Positions 55,331 to 64,000 of a stretch of DNA of 64,000 nt are shown piece by piece. This DNA comes from CAVTWY01 sp963738575 (lineage in GTDB: Bacteria > Pseudomonadota > Gammaproteobacteria > Burkholderiales > Burkholderiaceae_C), in assembly GCA_963738575.1 (NCBI GenBank), contig CAVTWY010000002.1, positions 248,001 through 312,000 of the forward strand. The letters run 5' to 3'. Under the pieces are notes generated by a model. That model made no database searches, was not told the DNA's origin, and saw nothing but the letters and a program-made list of their open reading frames with translations. The position numbers and the translations under genes were made by a program. Within the stretch, counting starts at the first letter, position 1. The number at the start of each line of letters is the position of its first letter.

Positions 55331-55957
55331 ATGAGCAAACCGCAACAAGCAACGGGCTTTTCACACGAGACGATCGAGACCAACAATTTGTTGATGATTG
55401 TGCTGATCTTGGTGGCGGTGGCCATCGGTGGTGCGGTTGAAATCGTGCCACTGTTCTTTCAAAAGAGCACCACCGAGCCTGCACCGGGACTCAAGCCCTA
55501 CACGTCGCTGCAACTGGCTGGGCGCGATATCTATGTGCGCGAGGGCTGCTACAACTGCCACTCGCAAATGATTCGAACGCTGCAAGCCGAGGTGCTGCGC
55601 TACGGGCCTTTCTCCACGGCGGGTGAGTTTGTTTATGACCGCCCGTTTCAATGGGGAAGCAAGCGCACGGGGCCTGACCTGCACCGAGTGGGCGGCAAGT
55701 ACAGCGATGAATGGCACCGCATTCACATGACCAGCCCTCGGGATTTGGTGCCCGAGTCCAACATGCCCGCCTATCCGTGGCTGGCCACGGCGATGGTGGA
55801 CGCGGCCATCATGCCGACCAAGATCAAGGCGCTGCGCACGCTGGGTGCACCTTACACCGACGCCGAAGTGGAAGCTGCAGGCAACGAGGTCAAAGGCAAG
55901 TCGGAGCTCGACGCACTCATTGCCTATTTGCAGGTGCTGGGCATCACGCGGCAATAG
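55331..55957 (+). CDS. ccoO: cbb3-type cytochrome c oxidase subunit II
   Basis: A 208-residue membrane-anchored monoheme cytochrome c. The N-terminal helix is LLMIVLILVAVAIGGAVEIV. The heme-binding motif REGCYNCHSQMIR lies near residue 75, with the sixth-ligand Met in VPESNMPAYPWL. It passes electrons from CcoP to CcoN. The frame is intact. Confidence 0.96.
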   Translation: MSKPQQATGFSHETIETNNLLMIVLILVAVAIGGAVEIVPLFFQKSTTEPAPGLKPYTSLQLAGRDIYVREGCYNCHSQMIRTLQAEVLRYGPFSTAGEFVYDRPFQWGSKRTGPDLHRVGGKYSDEWHRIHMTSPRDLVPESNMPAYPWLATAMVDAAIMPTKIKALRTLGAPYTDAEVEAAGNEVKGKSELDALIAYLQVLGITRQ

Positions 55958-55981
55958 CCGGCAAACAAGAAGGAGTTGGCG

Positions 55982-56173
55982 ATGGATGTGAATGTCTTGC
56001 GAAGCTTGGTCACGGTGGTGTCTCTGATGGCGTTTGTAGGCATCGTGGTGTGGGCATGGTCGAGCCGCAACGAAGGCGCCTTTGCTGAGGCAGCGCAATT
56101 GCCGTTTGACGAGGACGGCGGGGCGGGCGGTGGGCGCCCGACGAAAGCGGTGACGGAAGGCCATGCGTCATGA
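55982..56173 (+). CDS. ccoQ: cbb3-type oxidase subunit IV (CcoQ)
   Basis: A 63-residue single-helix protein (VLRSLVTVVSLMAFVGIVVW, then AWSSRNEGAFAEAAQLPFDE). AAGGAG lies 8 bases upstream of the ATG at 55982; an in-frame TTG at 55976 is not needed. The 'NEGAFxEAAxLPF' tail is typical of CcoQ, which stabilises the complex. Its stop overlaps the ccoP start by four bases. Confidence 0.92.
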   Translation: MDVNVLRSLVTVVSLMAFVGIVVWAWSSRNEGAFAEAAQLPFDEDGGAGGGRPTKAVTEGHAS

Positions 56174-57084
56174 GTGACTTCTTTTCAGGCGGGTGGTCGC
56201 TGTTCGTTGCCATCAGCACGATCGTGGGCATCGTGGCGTGCTTGGTTTTGCTGCTGATTGCTGCGCGACGCCATGTGGTTCCGGGGGTCAGCGACAACTC
56301 AACGGGCCATGTGTGGGACGTTGATTTGCGTGAGCTCAACAACCCGTTGCCGCGCTGGTGGATGTGGCTCTTTGTGTTGACGGTTGTGTTCTCGTTGGGC
56401 TATTTGGTGGCCTTTCCTGGGCTGGGCAGCTATGCGGGCACCCTGGGTTGGTCCAGCACGGGAGAGCTGGCGACCGACGAAGCCGTGCTGCGCCGCACGT
56501 TGCAGCCTATGCACGCAAAGTACGAAGCGATGTCAGAGGCTGAACTGGTCAAAGATGCGGGCGCCATGGCCATTGGTGAGCGCTTGTTCATCAACCAGTG
56601 TTCAACCTGCCACGGGTCCGACGCGCGTGGCAGCAAGGGATTCCCCAACCTGGCGGATGCAGATTGGCTGTGGGGCGGTGATTTTGCGGCCGTGAAAGAG
56701 ACGATTGCGAAGGGGCGCAGCGGCGTCATGCCACCGATGGCATCGGCGGTGGGCACCAGCGAAGAGGTCGATCAATTGGCGCACTACGTGCTAAGCCTGT
56801 CTGGAAGTCCGCACAACACCACGGCCGCGCAATTGGGCAAACCAAAGTTCGCCCTTTGCGCGGCCTGCCATGGTGTAACGGGGCAAGGCAATACAGCCCT
56901 GGGCGCGCCCAACTTGACTGACAAGGTTTGGTTGCACGGCTTTGGCGTGGAGGCTGTGGTGGCCATGATCACGCAAGGAAAGACCAACGTCATGCCAGCG
57001 CATGCAGGGCGCTTGGCGCCAGCACAGATCCACGTGTTGGCGGCGTATGTCAAGAGCCAGTCTCAGGCGCCAAGCACGCCCTGA
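56170..57084 (+). CDS. ccoP: cbb3-type cytochrome c oxidase subunit III (diheme)
   Basis: A 304-residue protein with two N-terminal helices (VAISTIVGIVACLVLLLIAA and WWMWLFVLTVVFSLGYLVAF). Two cytochrome c domains follow, with heme motifs NQCSTCHGSDARGSKGFPNL (residue ~140) and ALCAACHGVTGQGNTALGAP (~235). GVMPPMASAVG and NVMPAHAGRL hold the Met ligands. It takes electrons from soluble cytochrome c. Coupled to ccoQ by a four-base overlap. Confidence 0.96.
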   Translation: MSDFFSGGWSLFVAISTIVGIVACLVLLLIAARRHVVPGVSDNSTGHVWDVDLRELNNPLPRWWMWLFVLTVVFSLGYLVAFPGLGSYAGTLGWSSTGELATDEAVLRRTLQPMHAKYEAMSEAELVKDAGAMAIGERLFINQCSTCHGSDARGSKGFPNLADADWLWGGDFAAVKETIAKGRSGVMPPMASAVGTSEEVDQLAHYVLSLSGSPHNTTAAQLGKPKFALCAACHGVTGQGNTALGAPNLTDKVWLHGFGVEAVVAMITQGKTNVMPAHAGRLAPAQIHVLAAYVKSQSQAPSTP

Positions 57085-57114
57085 CGGCGTGTGAAAGACG
57101 GTCAATCCGGGGCC

Positions 57115-58596
57115 ATGACTGATTCACGCAAGCAGCCCTCCGTTGTCATTCCGATCCGGCCGGTTGCGGTTGGCGCCAGCGCTGTCGAAGCCGACGCCGG
57201 TGAGATGGTGTGGATGTACGAGCGCCAAAACAAGATCTACCCGCGCTCGGTCAGTGGGTGGTTTGCCCGTTGGCGTTGGGGCCTGGTGGCATTGACACAA
57301 ATGGTCTTCTATGGGCTGCCTTGGCTTCAGTGGGGCGAGCGGCAGGCCGTTCTTTTTGACTTGGCAGCGCGACGTTTTTACATCTTCGGCTGGGTGCTTT
57401 ACCCGCAGGACTTCATCTACCTCACGGTGCTGTTGATCATCTGTGCCTACGCGCTGTTCTTGTTCACTGCCGTGGCCGGGCGCCTGTGGTGTGGCTTTGC
57501 GTGCCCCCAAACCGTTTACACCGAGATGTTCTTGTGGGTTGAGCAACGGGTGGAGGGTGATCGAAACCAGCGCAAAAAGCTTGACGCAGGCCCCTGGGGG
57601 TTTGAAAAGCTTGGGCGCAAGGGCCTCAAACATGCCCTTTGGCTGGGCATGGGGTTGTGGACGGGGTTTACTTTTGTGGGCTACTTCACCCCCATCAGCA
57701 TGTTATGGGCTGAGGCTTTCACGCTGAGCTTTGGGCCTTGGGAGTGGTTCTGGGTTGTCTTTTACGGCTTGGCAACCTACGGCAACGCGGGGTTTCTGCG
57801 CGAGCAGGTGTGCAAATACATGTGTCCGTACGCACGCTTCCAAAGCGCCATGTTTGACCGCGACACCTTGATCGTGACGTTTGACGAAGCCCGGGGGGAC
57901 CCACGCGGATCCAGGCCCAAAAAATTGGCGCACCAAGAGGCGGTGGCCCAAGGCAAGGGTGATTGCATCGATTGCAGTCTGTGCGTGCAAGTTTGCCCCA
58001 CCGGGATCGACATTCGCAACGGCCTTCAATACGAATGCATTGGCTGTGCTGCGTGCGTCGACGTCTGCAACGAAGTGATGGACAAGATGTCGTATCCGCG
58101 TGGCCTGATTCGGTTTTCAACCCAGAACGCGCTTCAGCAAGGGTGGAGTGCCCCTGCGATGTGGAAGCGGGTGGCGCGGCCCCGTGTTTTGATTTACACC
58201 GGCTTGTTGTTATTGATTGCGAGTGCCCTGGTTGCCAGTTTGGCGCTGCGCAAGGAGTTCAAGGTCGATGTGGTTCGAGATCGTGGCGCGCTGGCGCGAC
58301 TGGTTGAAGACGGCTTCATCGAAAACACCTACCGACTGCAAGTGATGAACGCCACCGAGTCCGCGCAGACCTACCGCGTTGTGGTGCGCGGTCTGGACAG
58401 CGCCGTGATGGCCGGCTCGAGCGAGGTGATGGTGGGCCCCACTCAAAGTCGCTGGATGCCCGTAAGGGTGCGTGTGCCGCCCGACGTGGCAACACGGCTT
58501 GGCGCCGGCGCACACGCGCTGCAGTTTGAGATTTCGCCCATCGAGAAGCCTGAGGCACGGTTGCTTGAAAAATCAACCTTCATGGTGCCTCGTTGA
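57115..58596 (+). CDS. ccoG: Cytochrome c oxidase accessory protein CcoG
   Basis: A 493-residue polyferredoxin-like membrane protein (also RdxA/FixG). Membrane helices enclose LWCGFACPQTVYTEMFLWVE; the ferredoxin domain has CIDCSLCVQVCPTGIDIRNG and YECIGCAACVDVCNEVMDKM, two [4Fe-4S] sites. A C-terminal Ig-like periplasmic domain follows the last helix (RVLIYTGLLLLIASALVASL). It is implicated in copper reduction for cbb3 assembly. The ATG at 57115 is preferred over a GTG at 57091. Confidence 0.94.
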   Translation: MTDSRKQPSVVIPIRPVAVGASAVEADAGEMVWMYERQNKIYPRSVSGWFARWRWGLVALTQMVFYGLPWLQWGERQAVLFDLAARRFYIFGWVLYPQDFIYLTVLLIICAYALFLFTAVAGRLWCGFACPQTVYTEMFLWVEQRVEGDRNQRKKLDAGPWGFEKLGRKGLKHALWLGMGLWTGFTFVGYFTPISMLWAEAFTLSFGPWEWFWVVFYGLATYGNAGFLREQVCKYMCPYARFQSAMFDRDTLIVTFDEARGDPRGSRPKKLAHQEAVAQGKGDCIDCSLCVQVCPTGIDIRNGLQYECIGCAACVDVCNEVMDKMSYPRGLIRFSTQNALQQGWSAPAMWKRVARPRVLIYTGLLLLIASALVASLALRKEFKVDVVRDRGALARLVEDGFIENTYRLQVMNATESAQTYRVVVRGLDSAVMAGSSEVMVGPTQSRWMPVRVRVPPDVATRLGAGAHALQFEISPIEKPEARLLEKSTFMVPR

Positions 58597-58610
58597 TCAA
58601 CTCCAACCCC

Positions 58611-58910
58611 ATGTCACCCCACACCAAGATCATGACAAACGCGCATCCAACGCAAAGCAACCCGACAGCACCATGGTGGCGCTACCCGATCATGTGGTTG
58701 GTCCTGGGCGCACCGCTGGTGGTGGTGGTGGCCAGCCTCACCACGGGCTACATAGCCTGGGTGGGTGCTGATCGCACCGTGTCTCAATCCCCATCGGCGG
58801 CCCAGACGGCCAAGGGCACGGCAACAAACCGCAGCGCTGCACCGGCGCAGCAGGGCAGGAACCACGCTGCAACGCCGGTGGGCGCAACGCAACACACTGG
58901 CTCGCACTGA
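58611..58910 (+). CDS. Short FixH-like membrane protein
   Basis: A 99-residue protein with one helix, PIMWLVLGAPLVVVVASLTT, preceded by PWWRYPI, the N-terminal hallmark of FixH/CcoH-neighbour proteins in Comamonadaceae. The usual periplasmic domain is missing; instead there is a low-complexity Ala/Thr/Gln tail of ~50 residues ending in the stop. Alternative starts are 58593 (TTG, overlapping the ccoG stop) and 58632. It is placed exactly where FixH is expected, between ccoG and ccoH. Probably an assembly factor of the cbb3 oxidase. Confidence 0.65.
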   Translation: MSPHTKIMTNAHPTQSNPTAPWWRYPIMWLVLGAPLVVVVASLTTGYIAWVGADRTVSQSPSAAQTAKGTATNRSAAPAQQGRNHAATPVGATQHTGSH

Positions 58911-58937
58911 GCACCCCCTATTTTGGAGAGCGCTTTC

Positions 58938-59897
58938 ATGAACGTGCGAATCTTTGTGGCCCTTTGGCCCGCCTTCTTTGCCGCTGGTGCCATCGAGATG
59001 GTTGTGTTTGCCCTGGTGGATCCGACCGAATTGCATGGGCTTGGGGGCGCGTTGTTGGGGTGGCCGCGCCAGGCCGTTTACACCGTGGCCTTCTTTGTCT
59101 TTTGGGCCATCGTTGCGGCAGCTTGTTTGACGACGCGGCCTGCTGAACGCGCCCGCCGATCAAATCAACACACCCGAACGCAGGCCATGGACGCAGCGCT
59201 AGTCTTCAGTGTCTTGTTGATGGGGCTGATGGGCGGCCCGCACTGCGTCGTCATGTGCGGTCCCGCCTGCGCCGCAGCAGTGGGGGGGCAGCAGCGGGGT
59301 TTGACGGTATCGGCTGTGGCCCTGCATGGGGGGCGCTTGATCAGCTACAGCGCAGTGGGTGCCTGGGCTGCCGCCAGTGTGGGCGCCCTGGCGGCATTGA
59401 GTGCCTCGCATCCGTGGCTGCGCCCCATGTGGACGTTGGTGCACGCCGGAGCCCTTGGGCTTGGGCTCTGGATGCTGTTGACGGCGAGACAACCGGCTTG
59501 GATGGCGGACGTGGGGCGGCGCAAGGCCAAGGTGGGCGAGGCGCCCATCCACTGGCGCAAGCCCGCACGCAATTTGGCCATCGGAAGCCTTTGGGCGGCG
59601 TGGCCCTGTGGCTTGCTGCACTCGGCCTTGGTGGTTGCCGCGCTGGGCAACAGCGCAGCGTCGGGGGCGCTCGTCATGGGTGCGTTTTGGCTCGCCTCCA
59701 CCGTGGCGCTGGTGGTGGGGCAGGGGTTGTGGCAAAGGCTTCGTGGTCAATCGGCTGGGGCCGAGCGCAGCCAGCCCGTTGCCGTTTGGCAGTCGGCTTG
59801 GGCCACGCGCTTGGCGGGCTTGTTGCTTGCGGGCGCAGCCCTGTCAGCCATGGGTCACGGCTTGTGGACTCAGGTTTACAACTACTGCTTCGCCTGA
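58938..59897 (+). CDS. Fused small membrane protein and TauE/SafE-like CcoH-type assembly protein
   Basis: A 319-residue protein. Residues 1-83 form a two-helix module (IFVALWPAFFAAGAIEMVVF and AVYTVAFFVFWAIVAAACLT). Residues 84-319 form a six-helix sulfite-exporter TauE/SafE-like unit with LMGGPHCVVMCGPACAAAVG, the Cys-containing motif of the CcoH-adjacent copper/oxidase assembly proteins, and LWAAWPCGLLHSALVVAALG. A second internal ATG at 59188 begins the second module, so this could be two genes joined by loss of a stop codon. GGAGAG precedes the first ATG. It ends the cbb3 locus. Confidence 0.75.
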   Translation: MNVRIFVALWPAFFAAGAIEMVVFALVDPTELHGLGGALLGWPRQAVYTVAFFVFWAIVAAACLTTRPAERARRSNQHTRTQAMDAALVFSVLLMGLMGGPHCVVMCGPACAAAVGGQQRGLTVSAVALHGGRLISYSAVGAWAAASVGALAALSASHPWLRPMWTLVHAGALGLGLWMLLTARQPAWMADVGRRKAKVGEAPIHWRKPARNLAIGSLWAAWPCGLLHSALVVAALGNSAASGALVMGAFWLASTVALVVGQGLWQRLRGQSAGAERSQPVAVWQSAWATRLAGLLLAGAALSAMGHGLWTQVYNYCFA

Positions 59898-59973
59898 GCC
59901 CGATCACCCGCTGCGGCGGGTGAACTAGAATTTGGCGCGCGTCGTTGCCCTCAAACCCCCGGAGTTTGCTTCC

Positions 59974-61227
<1,254 letters not shown>

Positions 61228-61274
61228 CGGCGTCTGGGCACGTCCACTGGCGTGCTTGATGCCCCCCCCACAAA

Positions 61275-61305
61275 ACTCCAGCTTGTTGATTCAGTTGGGG
61301 TTTTT
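61275..61305 (+). terminator. Candidate rho-independent terminator after icd
   Basis: ACTCCAGC pairs fully with GTTGGGGT (two G-T wobbles) across an 11-base loop, followed by TTTT. It is 48 bases past the icd stop. Weaker than the two perfect stems elsewhere in the window. Confidence 0.55.
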
Positions 61306-61404
61306 CGTTTTCTGTGTTCCAGCGCTTCCCGCCTGATTGCTGGATTGCTGGGTGAATCGCACCGTAGCGATCTTGTATGCAAAATAGATCACATTGACTC
61401 TTAT

Positions 61405-62185
61405 TTCGCATATGCTGCAGCACGGCTGCCCTGGACACCTTCATCGACGACCGCCTTGCCGCAGGCCGGGGCTGGTTCAGTCGCGACAAAGCGGTCGCGT
61501 CTGGCATCGCCTGAGCACCCTGTCGCCGGCACTGACGCGTGCCGTCGCCAAGGGCAAGCTGGCCATTCCAAGGCACGGCTTCTACCACTTCGTGAGGCCT
61601 GAACAAAGGGCGGCAGGTACCGCCGACCCGGCCGAGTGGATCGACCCACTGATGAAGCATCAGGACCTGGGCTATCGCGTGTCGCTGCTGCGTGCGGCGG
61701 CCCACCATGGCTCATCACATCCGTCGGCCATGATCTTCCAGGTGGTGGCGCCCCGCCAGCTGCGCGATCTAACGCTGGGCGCGCATCGCCTGCAGTTCAT
61801 CTATCAAGAGCCCGAGGCCTTTGCCGCCTGCAACGAAGCCGCACTCGTCGGTGCCATCAAGACGCCGTCGTCGCCGGCGTCGAGCGGACCTTGCTCGACT
61901 GGGTGCGCTACATGCACCGAGCCGGTGGCCTCGGCAGCGTGGCACAGATCGCCAAAGACCTTGGCGCACGCGCTGATCCGCGCCAGATAGCCAGGGCCGC
62001 AGCGCACTACGAAGGCGCGGGCGGTGCGCCGCCTTGGCTACCTGCTCGCACAGGCCGACCACGCCAGGCAGGCAAGGGCCTTGCGCTTGTATGCAGAAAG
62101 CGCGAGGCACTTTGCCGCCCTCGATCCCAGCGTCAAATTGCTGCTCCCCGAATTGACTGAGGCTTCGCGTCGGGATGCGACGTAG
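61405..62185 (+). pseudogene. AbiEi-type antitoxin (type IV TA/abortive infection), frameshifted
   Basis: An N-terminal winged-helix-like region (LDTFIDDRLAAGRGWFSRDK, then LTRAVAKGKLAIPRHGFYHF) is followed by SLLRAAAHHGSSHPSAMIFQ and VERTLLDWVRYMHRAGGLGS, the sequence pattern of AbiEi antitoxins. The C-terminus RLYAESARHFAALDPSVKLL is intact. Frames change near 61515, 61862 and 62030, giving about 260 residues if joined. No AbiEii nucleotidyltransferase follows. It starts the accessory stretch downstream of icd; the start codon is unclear. Confidence 0.65.
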
Positions 62186-62219
62186 AAGCTGGAGCGGAAC
62201 GAAGCATTCGATGTGGACG

Positions 62220-62357
62220 CTTGAGTCCACACGCGCGCCAGGCTCGCGCGTCGATTCGTGGACCCGACCTGAAGGACTTGATCGCCTCCATGCGCGGGCA
62301 CGAGGCCGAGGTGATGCGCCTGCTCGGTGAGATCAAGGTCCTCGTGATCGAGGTGTA
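62220..62357 (+). CDS. Short open frame, possibly the 3' remnant of a larger gene
   Basis: 45 residues from a TTG, ending DLKDLIASMRGHEAEVMRLL and GEIKVLVIEV, a charged helical tail. The stop is 3 bases before the YhcG-like ATG. YhcG/DUF1016 genes are sometimes found beside type I restriction-modification genes, so an HsdM-like tail is one possibility. The sequence alone does not establish it, and no start signal is convincing. Confidence 0.25.
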
Positions 62358-62360
62358 GGC

Positions 62361-62825
62361 ATGAGCGATCTCGTCCCCGGCAGTGGCGGCGTCGATGTTG
62401 GGCCGGACTACGGCGGCATGCACGGCGACATCGTCGCTTTGCTGGAAGCCGCCCGCCATGCCGCTGCCCGCAGCGTCAATGCGTTGATGACGGCCAGCTA
62501 CTGGGAGATTGGCCGGCGCATCGTTGAATTCGAGCAGGCGGGGCAGGAGCGGGCAGGCTATGGACAGGCGCTGCTCAAGCGGCTGTCAGTCGATCTGACC
62601 CAGCGCTTCGGCCGAGTATTTTCCGAGCGCAACCTCGAACAGATGCGGCTGTTCTACCTGGCCTGGCCGCCCGAGCGGATTTCGCAGACACCGTCTGCGA
62701 AATCGGCACCCACCCGGATCTCGCAGACGGTGTCTGGCAAGTCGTCCGTACCCGCAGTGCCCGGAGCACCGATCCGGACCTCGGCGCCGCTGAGCACCTT
62801 GGCTCAAGCCGTCCCCTTGTCATAG
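62361..62825 (+). pseudogene. YhcG/DUF1016-type PDDEXK nuclease, N-terminal part only
   Basis: 154 residues cover the N-terminal DUF1016 domain: IVALLEAARHAAARSVNALM, TASYWEIGRRIVEFEQAGQE and LLKRLSVDLTQRFGRVFSER, NLEQMRLFYLAWP. A Ser/Thr linker with ISQTPSAKS / ISQTVSGKS repeats follows, and then the frame ends. The catalytic PDDEXK half (about 180 residues) is absent, replaced by an unrelated fragment in another frame. Full-length family members are about 350 residues. The gene is therefore truncated. A perfect 12-bp inverted repeat lies inside the linker. Confidence 0.75.
62678..62704. repeat. Perfect 12-bp inverted repeat in the YhcG linker
   Basis: GATTTCGCAGAC-ACC-GTCTGCGAAATC: both arms match completely with a 3-base loop. 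A weaker copy (GATCTCGCAGAC, spacer GGT, GTCTGGCAAGTC) follows at 62717-62743. The arms encode the ISQT and SAKS residues of the linker repeat, so codon-level repetition partly explains the symmetry. Confidence 0.7.
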
Positions 62826-62832
62826 TCACGCC

Positions 62833-62996
62833 AGGCGGTCGAGCTGCTATTGGCGCACAGCGCGAAGTACGTGACGGTGGCGGCCTACAGCCATATCGAG
62901 TTGGCCGCGGAGCGGAAGAGGGCGGTGCAGTTCTTGGCGGATCGGGTCGATGTGCTGGCCGCCGGCGCTTTCGTCGTGCCGTTACGAGCGGCGTAA
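62833..62996 (+). pseudogene. Tyrosine-integrase C-terminal-like fragment
   Basis: An open segment with no start reads AVELLLAHSAKYVTVAAYSH and IELAAERKRAVQFLADRVDV before a TAA. The spacing of LLAHS (last-His region) and AYSH (candidate catalytic Tyr), followed by a charged helix, is like the end of phage-type tyrosine recombinases. The conserved Arg and the body of the enzyme are missing. It is joined directly to the truncated YhcG gene, so it may mark a recombination junction. Confidence 0.35.
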
Positions 62997-63467
62997 GCTG
63001 ACAGTCGCCGGTGCTCCTCATCGGCCAGTTCCGGTCGTGACGGACGGCGGCTTTCCGTTTCTCCAATTGGTACAAGCGATCCGCAGCGCGGTAGAACCGG
63101 CACCGCGACCGTTGCACGGGGGCGCTTTGAGCACGAATCGCCGCAATGCACCCAACAGGCGACCGATTGGCGCCACGCCCTCGCGATCAGCTGAACTGGC
63201 TGAGGACCATCAGTGCGTCTTTTGTGGCTGGCAGATACAACGCATATTCCTGTGATGTGCGCGAGTGGGTACTTCGTCCACTGCACGCAACTGTTCTACG
63301 GCCGCTTCGGGCCGTGAAAATTTCGGCGCACGCCGCGCGCGGCCCCGCAAGGAGATTCCGAGCCGCCATGAGTACGATGGCTGCGCAAGCTTAGCTTGTG
63401 CCCCGTGGACAGCTTTACTCCCCAAGGAGGTATTGAGGCCGCCAGAAGCGCTCAAGATAATCTTGCG
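62997..63467. other. Unassigned interval before the dipeptide epimerase
   Basis: 471 bases with only short frames on both strands and no familiar motif. AAGGAGG at 63424-63430 is a strong ribosome-binding-site match. However, no start codon stands at the right distance in the epimerase frame, which suggests a further indel or a rare start nearby. Confidence 0.45.
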
Positions 63468-64000
63468 GTGCTCCGTCCGAACCTCTCGCTTGCGCTGCAG
63501 AGTTGGCCCTATCGCCGTCCGATCGCAATCTCCCGTGGGGAGCTGCAAGTGCAGACGATCCTTTACGCCAGCGCGACGCACGGGCAGTTGACTGCTCAGG
63601 GGGAAGGTGAGCAGCATGAGTCCGACGTGGGGGCGAGCGAGCAGGCGCTGTTACGCGGTCGCGCGGCGCTCGAATGGATTTCCCAGGGCGCTGACCGCGA
63701 CGCGCTGCGTGCCCGGCTGCCTGCGGACGGTTTGCGCAACGCGCTCGATGCCATGCTGTGGGATCTGGATTGCAAGCGCCAAGGGGTGCGCGCATGGGAA
63801 TTGGCCGGACTTCGACATCTGGATGAAGGCTCCAGGTTTTGCAGTCTGATGACAGTCACCCTGGATCGACCTGACGCGATGGCCGCGCAGGCACGAGCTT
63901 GGGGCAATCCCGCCACCCTGAAGGTTAAATTGGGTGATCGCACCGTCGGCGGCCTGGATCGCGACATCGAACGGCTGCAGGCCGTGGCCGAAGCCGCCCC
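63468..64000 (+). CDS. Dipeptide (L-Ala-D/L-Glu) epimerase-like enolase superfamily protein, cut by right edge
   Basis: The frame from a GTG at 63468 stays open to the window end (about 177 residues). It reads LALQSWPYRRPIAISRGELQ, then DALRARLPADGLRNALDAML and WDLDCKRQGVRAWELAGL, ending with LKVKLG, whose first lysine belongs to the catalytic KxK motif of the muconate-lactonising/epimerase subgroup. The Asp/Glu metal ligands lie beyond the edge. Members epimerise dipeptides released from murein or diet. The frame is also open upstream to about 63405, so the true start is not certain. Confidence 0.72.
   Translation, partial: MLRPNLSLALQSWPYRRPIAISRGELQVQTILYASATHGQLTAQGEGEQHESDVGASEQALLRGRAALEWISQGADRDALRARLPADGLRNALDAMLWDLDCKRQGVRAWELAGLRHLDEGSRFCSLMTVTLDRPDAMAAQARAWGNPATLKVKLGDRTVGGLDRDIERLQAVAEAA

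Overview
The window looks like a chromosomal segment of a GC-rich betaproteobacterium, most likely order Burkholderiales and close to Comamonadaceae. Supporting signs are the gene order exbB-exbD-lpxK-(Trm112-like)-kdsB-adk, a complete ccoNOQP-ccoG-FixH-like-ccoH cbb3 oxidase locus, a Bug-type (TctC) solute receptor, and the guaB/guaA and tadA/ldcA neighbourhoods. No rRNA, tRNA or CRISPR array was recognised by eye.

Layout. 1-8652: nadA (cut by the left edge), a roadblock-like hypothetical, an MFS exporter, a DUF4124 protein, then guaB, a TCR/Tet-type MFS gene and guaA. 8653-14939: accessory DNA with vapBC, hipBA, a fragment resembling a poly-gamma-glutamate hydrolase, and an IS66-family element. 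14959-20472: a sulfonate module (CuyA-like cysteate sulfo-lyase, TauABC-like importer, MocR/TauR regulator). 20484-26650: an amidase, an amidohydrolase remnant, a 2-hydroxyacid dehydrogenase, an RraA-like aldolase, a Bug receptor and a divergent FAD monooxygenase with a small partner. 26701-35932: phosphopantetheinyl transferase, tadA, ldcA and a four-gene peptide ABC importer. 36306-43388: a TonB-dependent receptor, a methyltransferase, a secreted S9 peptidase and a TPR/aspartyl beta-hydroxylase. 43436-48103: SDR dehydrogenase, adk, kdsB, Trm112-like, lpxK, exbD, exbB. 48500-51073: xseA, sodB, DUF192. 51174-59897: copper ATPase ccoI, ccoS and the cbb3 oxidase operon. 59974-61227: icd. 61405-64000: a second accessory stretch with a broken AbiEi-like gene, a truncated YhcG/DUF1016 gene, an integrase-tail-like fragment and the start of a dipeptide epimerase.

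A striking property is the number of single-base frameshifts. They hit normally essential or conserved genes (guaB at three points, guaA, an OppB permease, a TonB receptor) as well as accessory genes (hipA, IS66 tnpC, abiEi). Several fall in short homopolymers, and protein similarity resumes immediately in another frame. Sequencing or assembly error therefore explains at least the housekeeping cases better than decay. Each such gene is given at its full extent with the frame breaks stated.

Working together: the cbb3 genes form a complete microaerobic terminal oxidase with its copper supply. LdcA plus the peptide importer fit murein-peptide or oligopeptide uptake and recycling. TauABC, CuyA and TauR fit import and desulfonation of a C2-C3 amino sulfonate. 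ExbBD could energise the TonB receptor at 36-39 kb. The accessory blocks carry toxin-antitoxin modules and mobile-element remnants.
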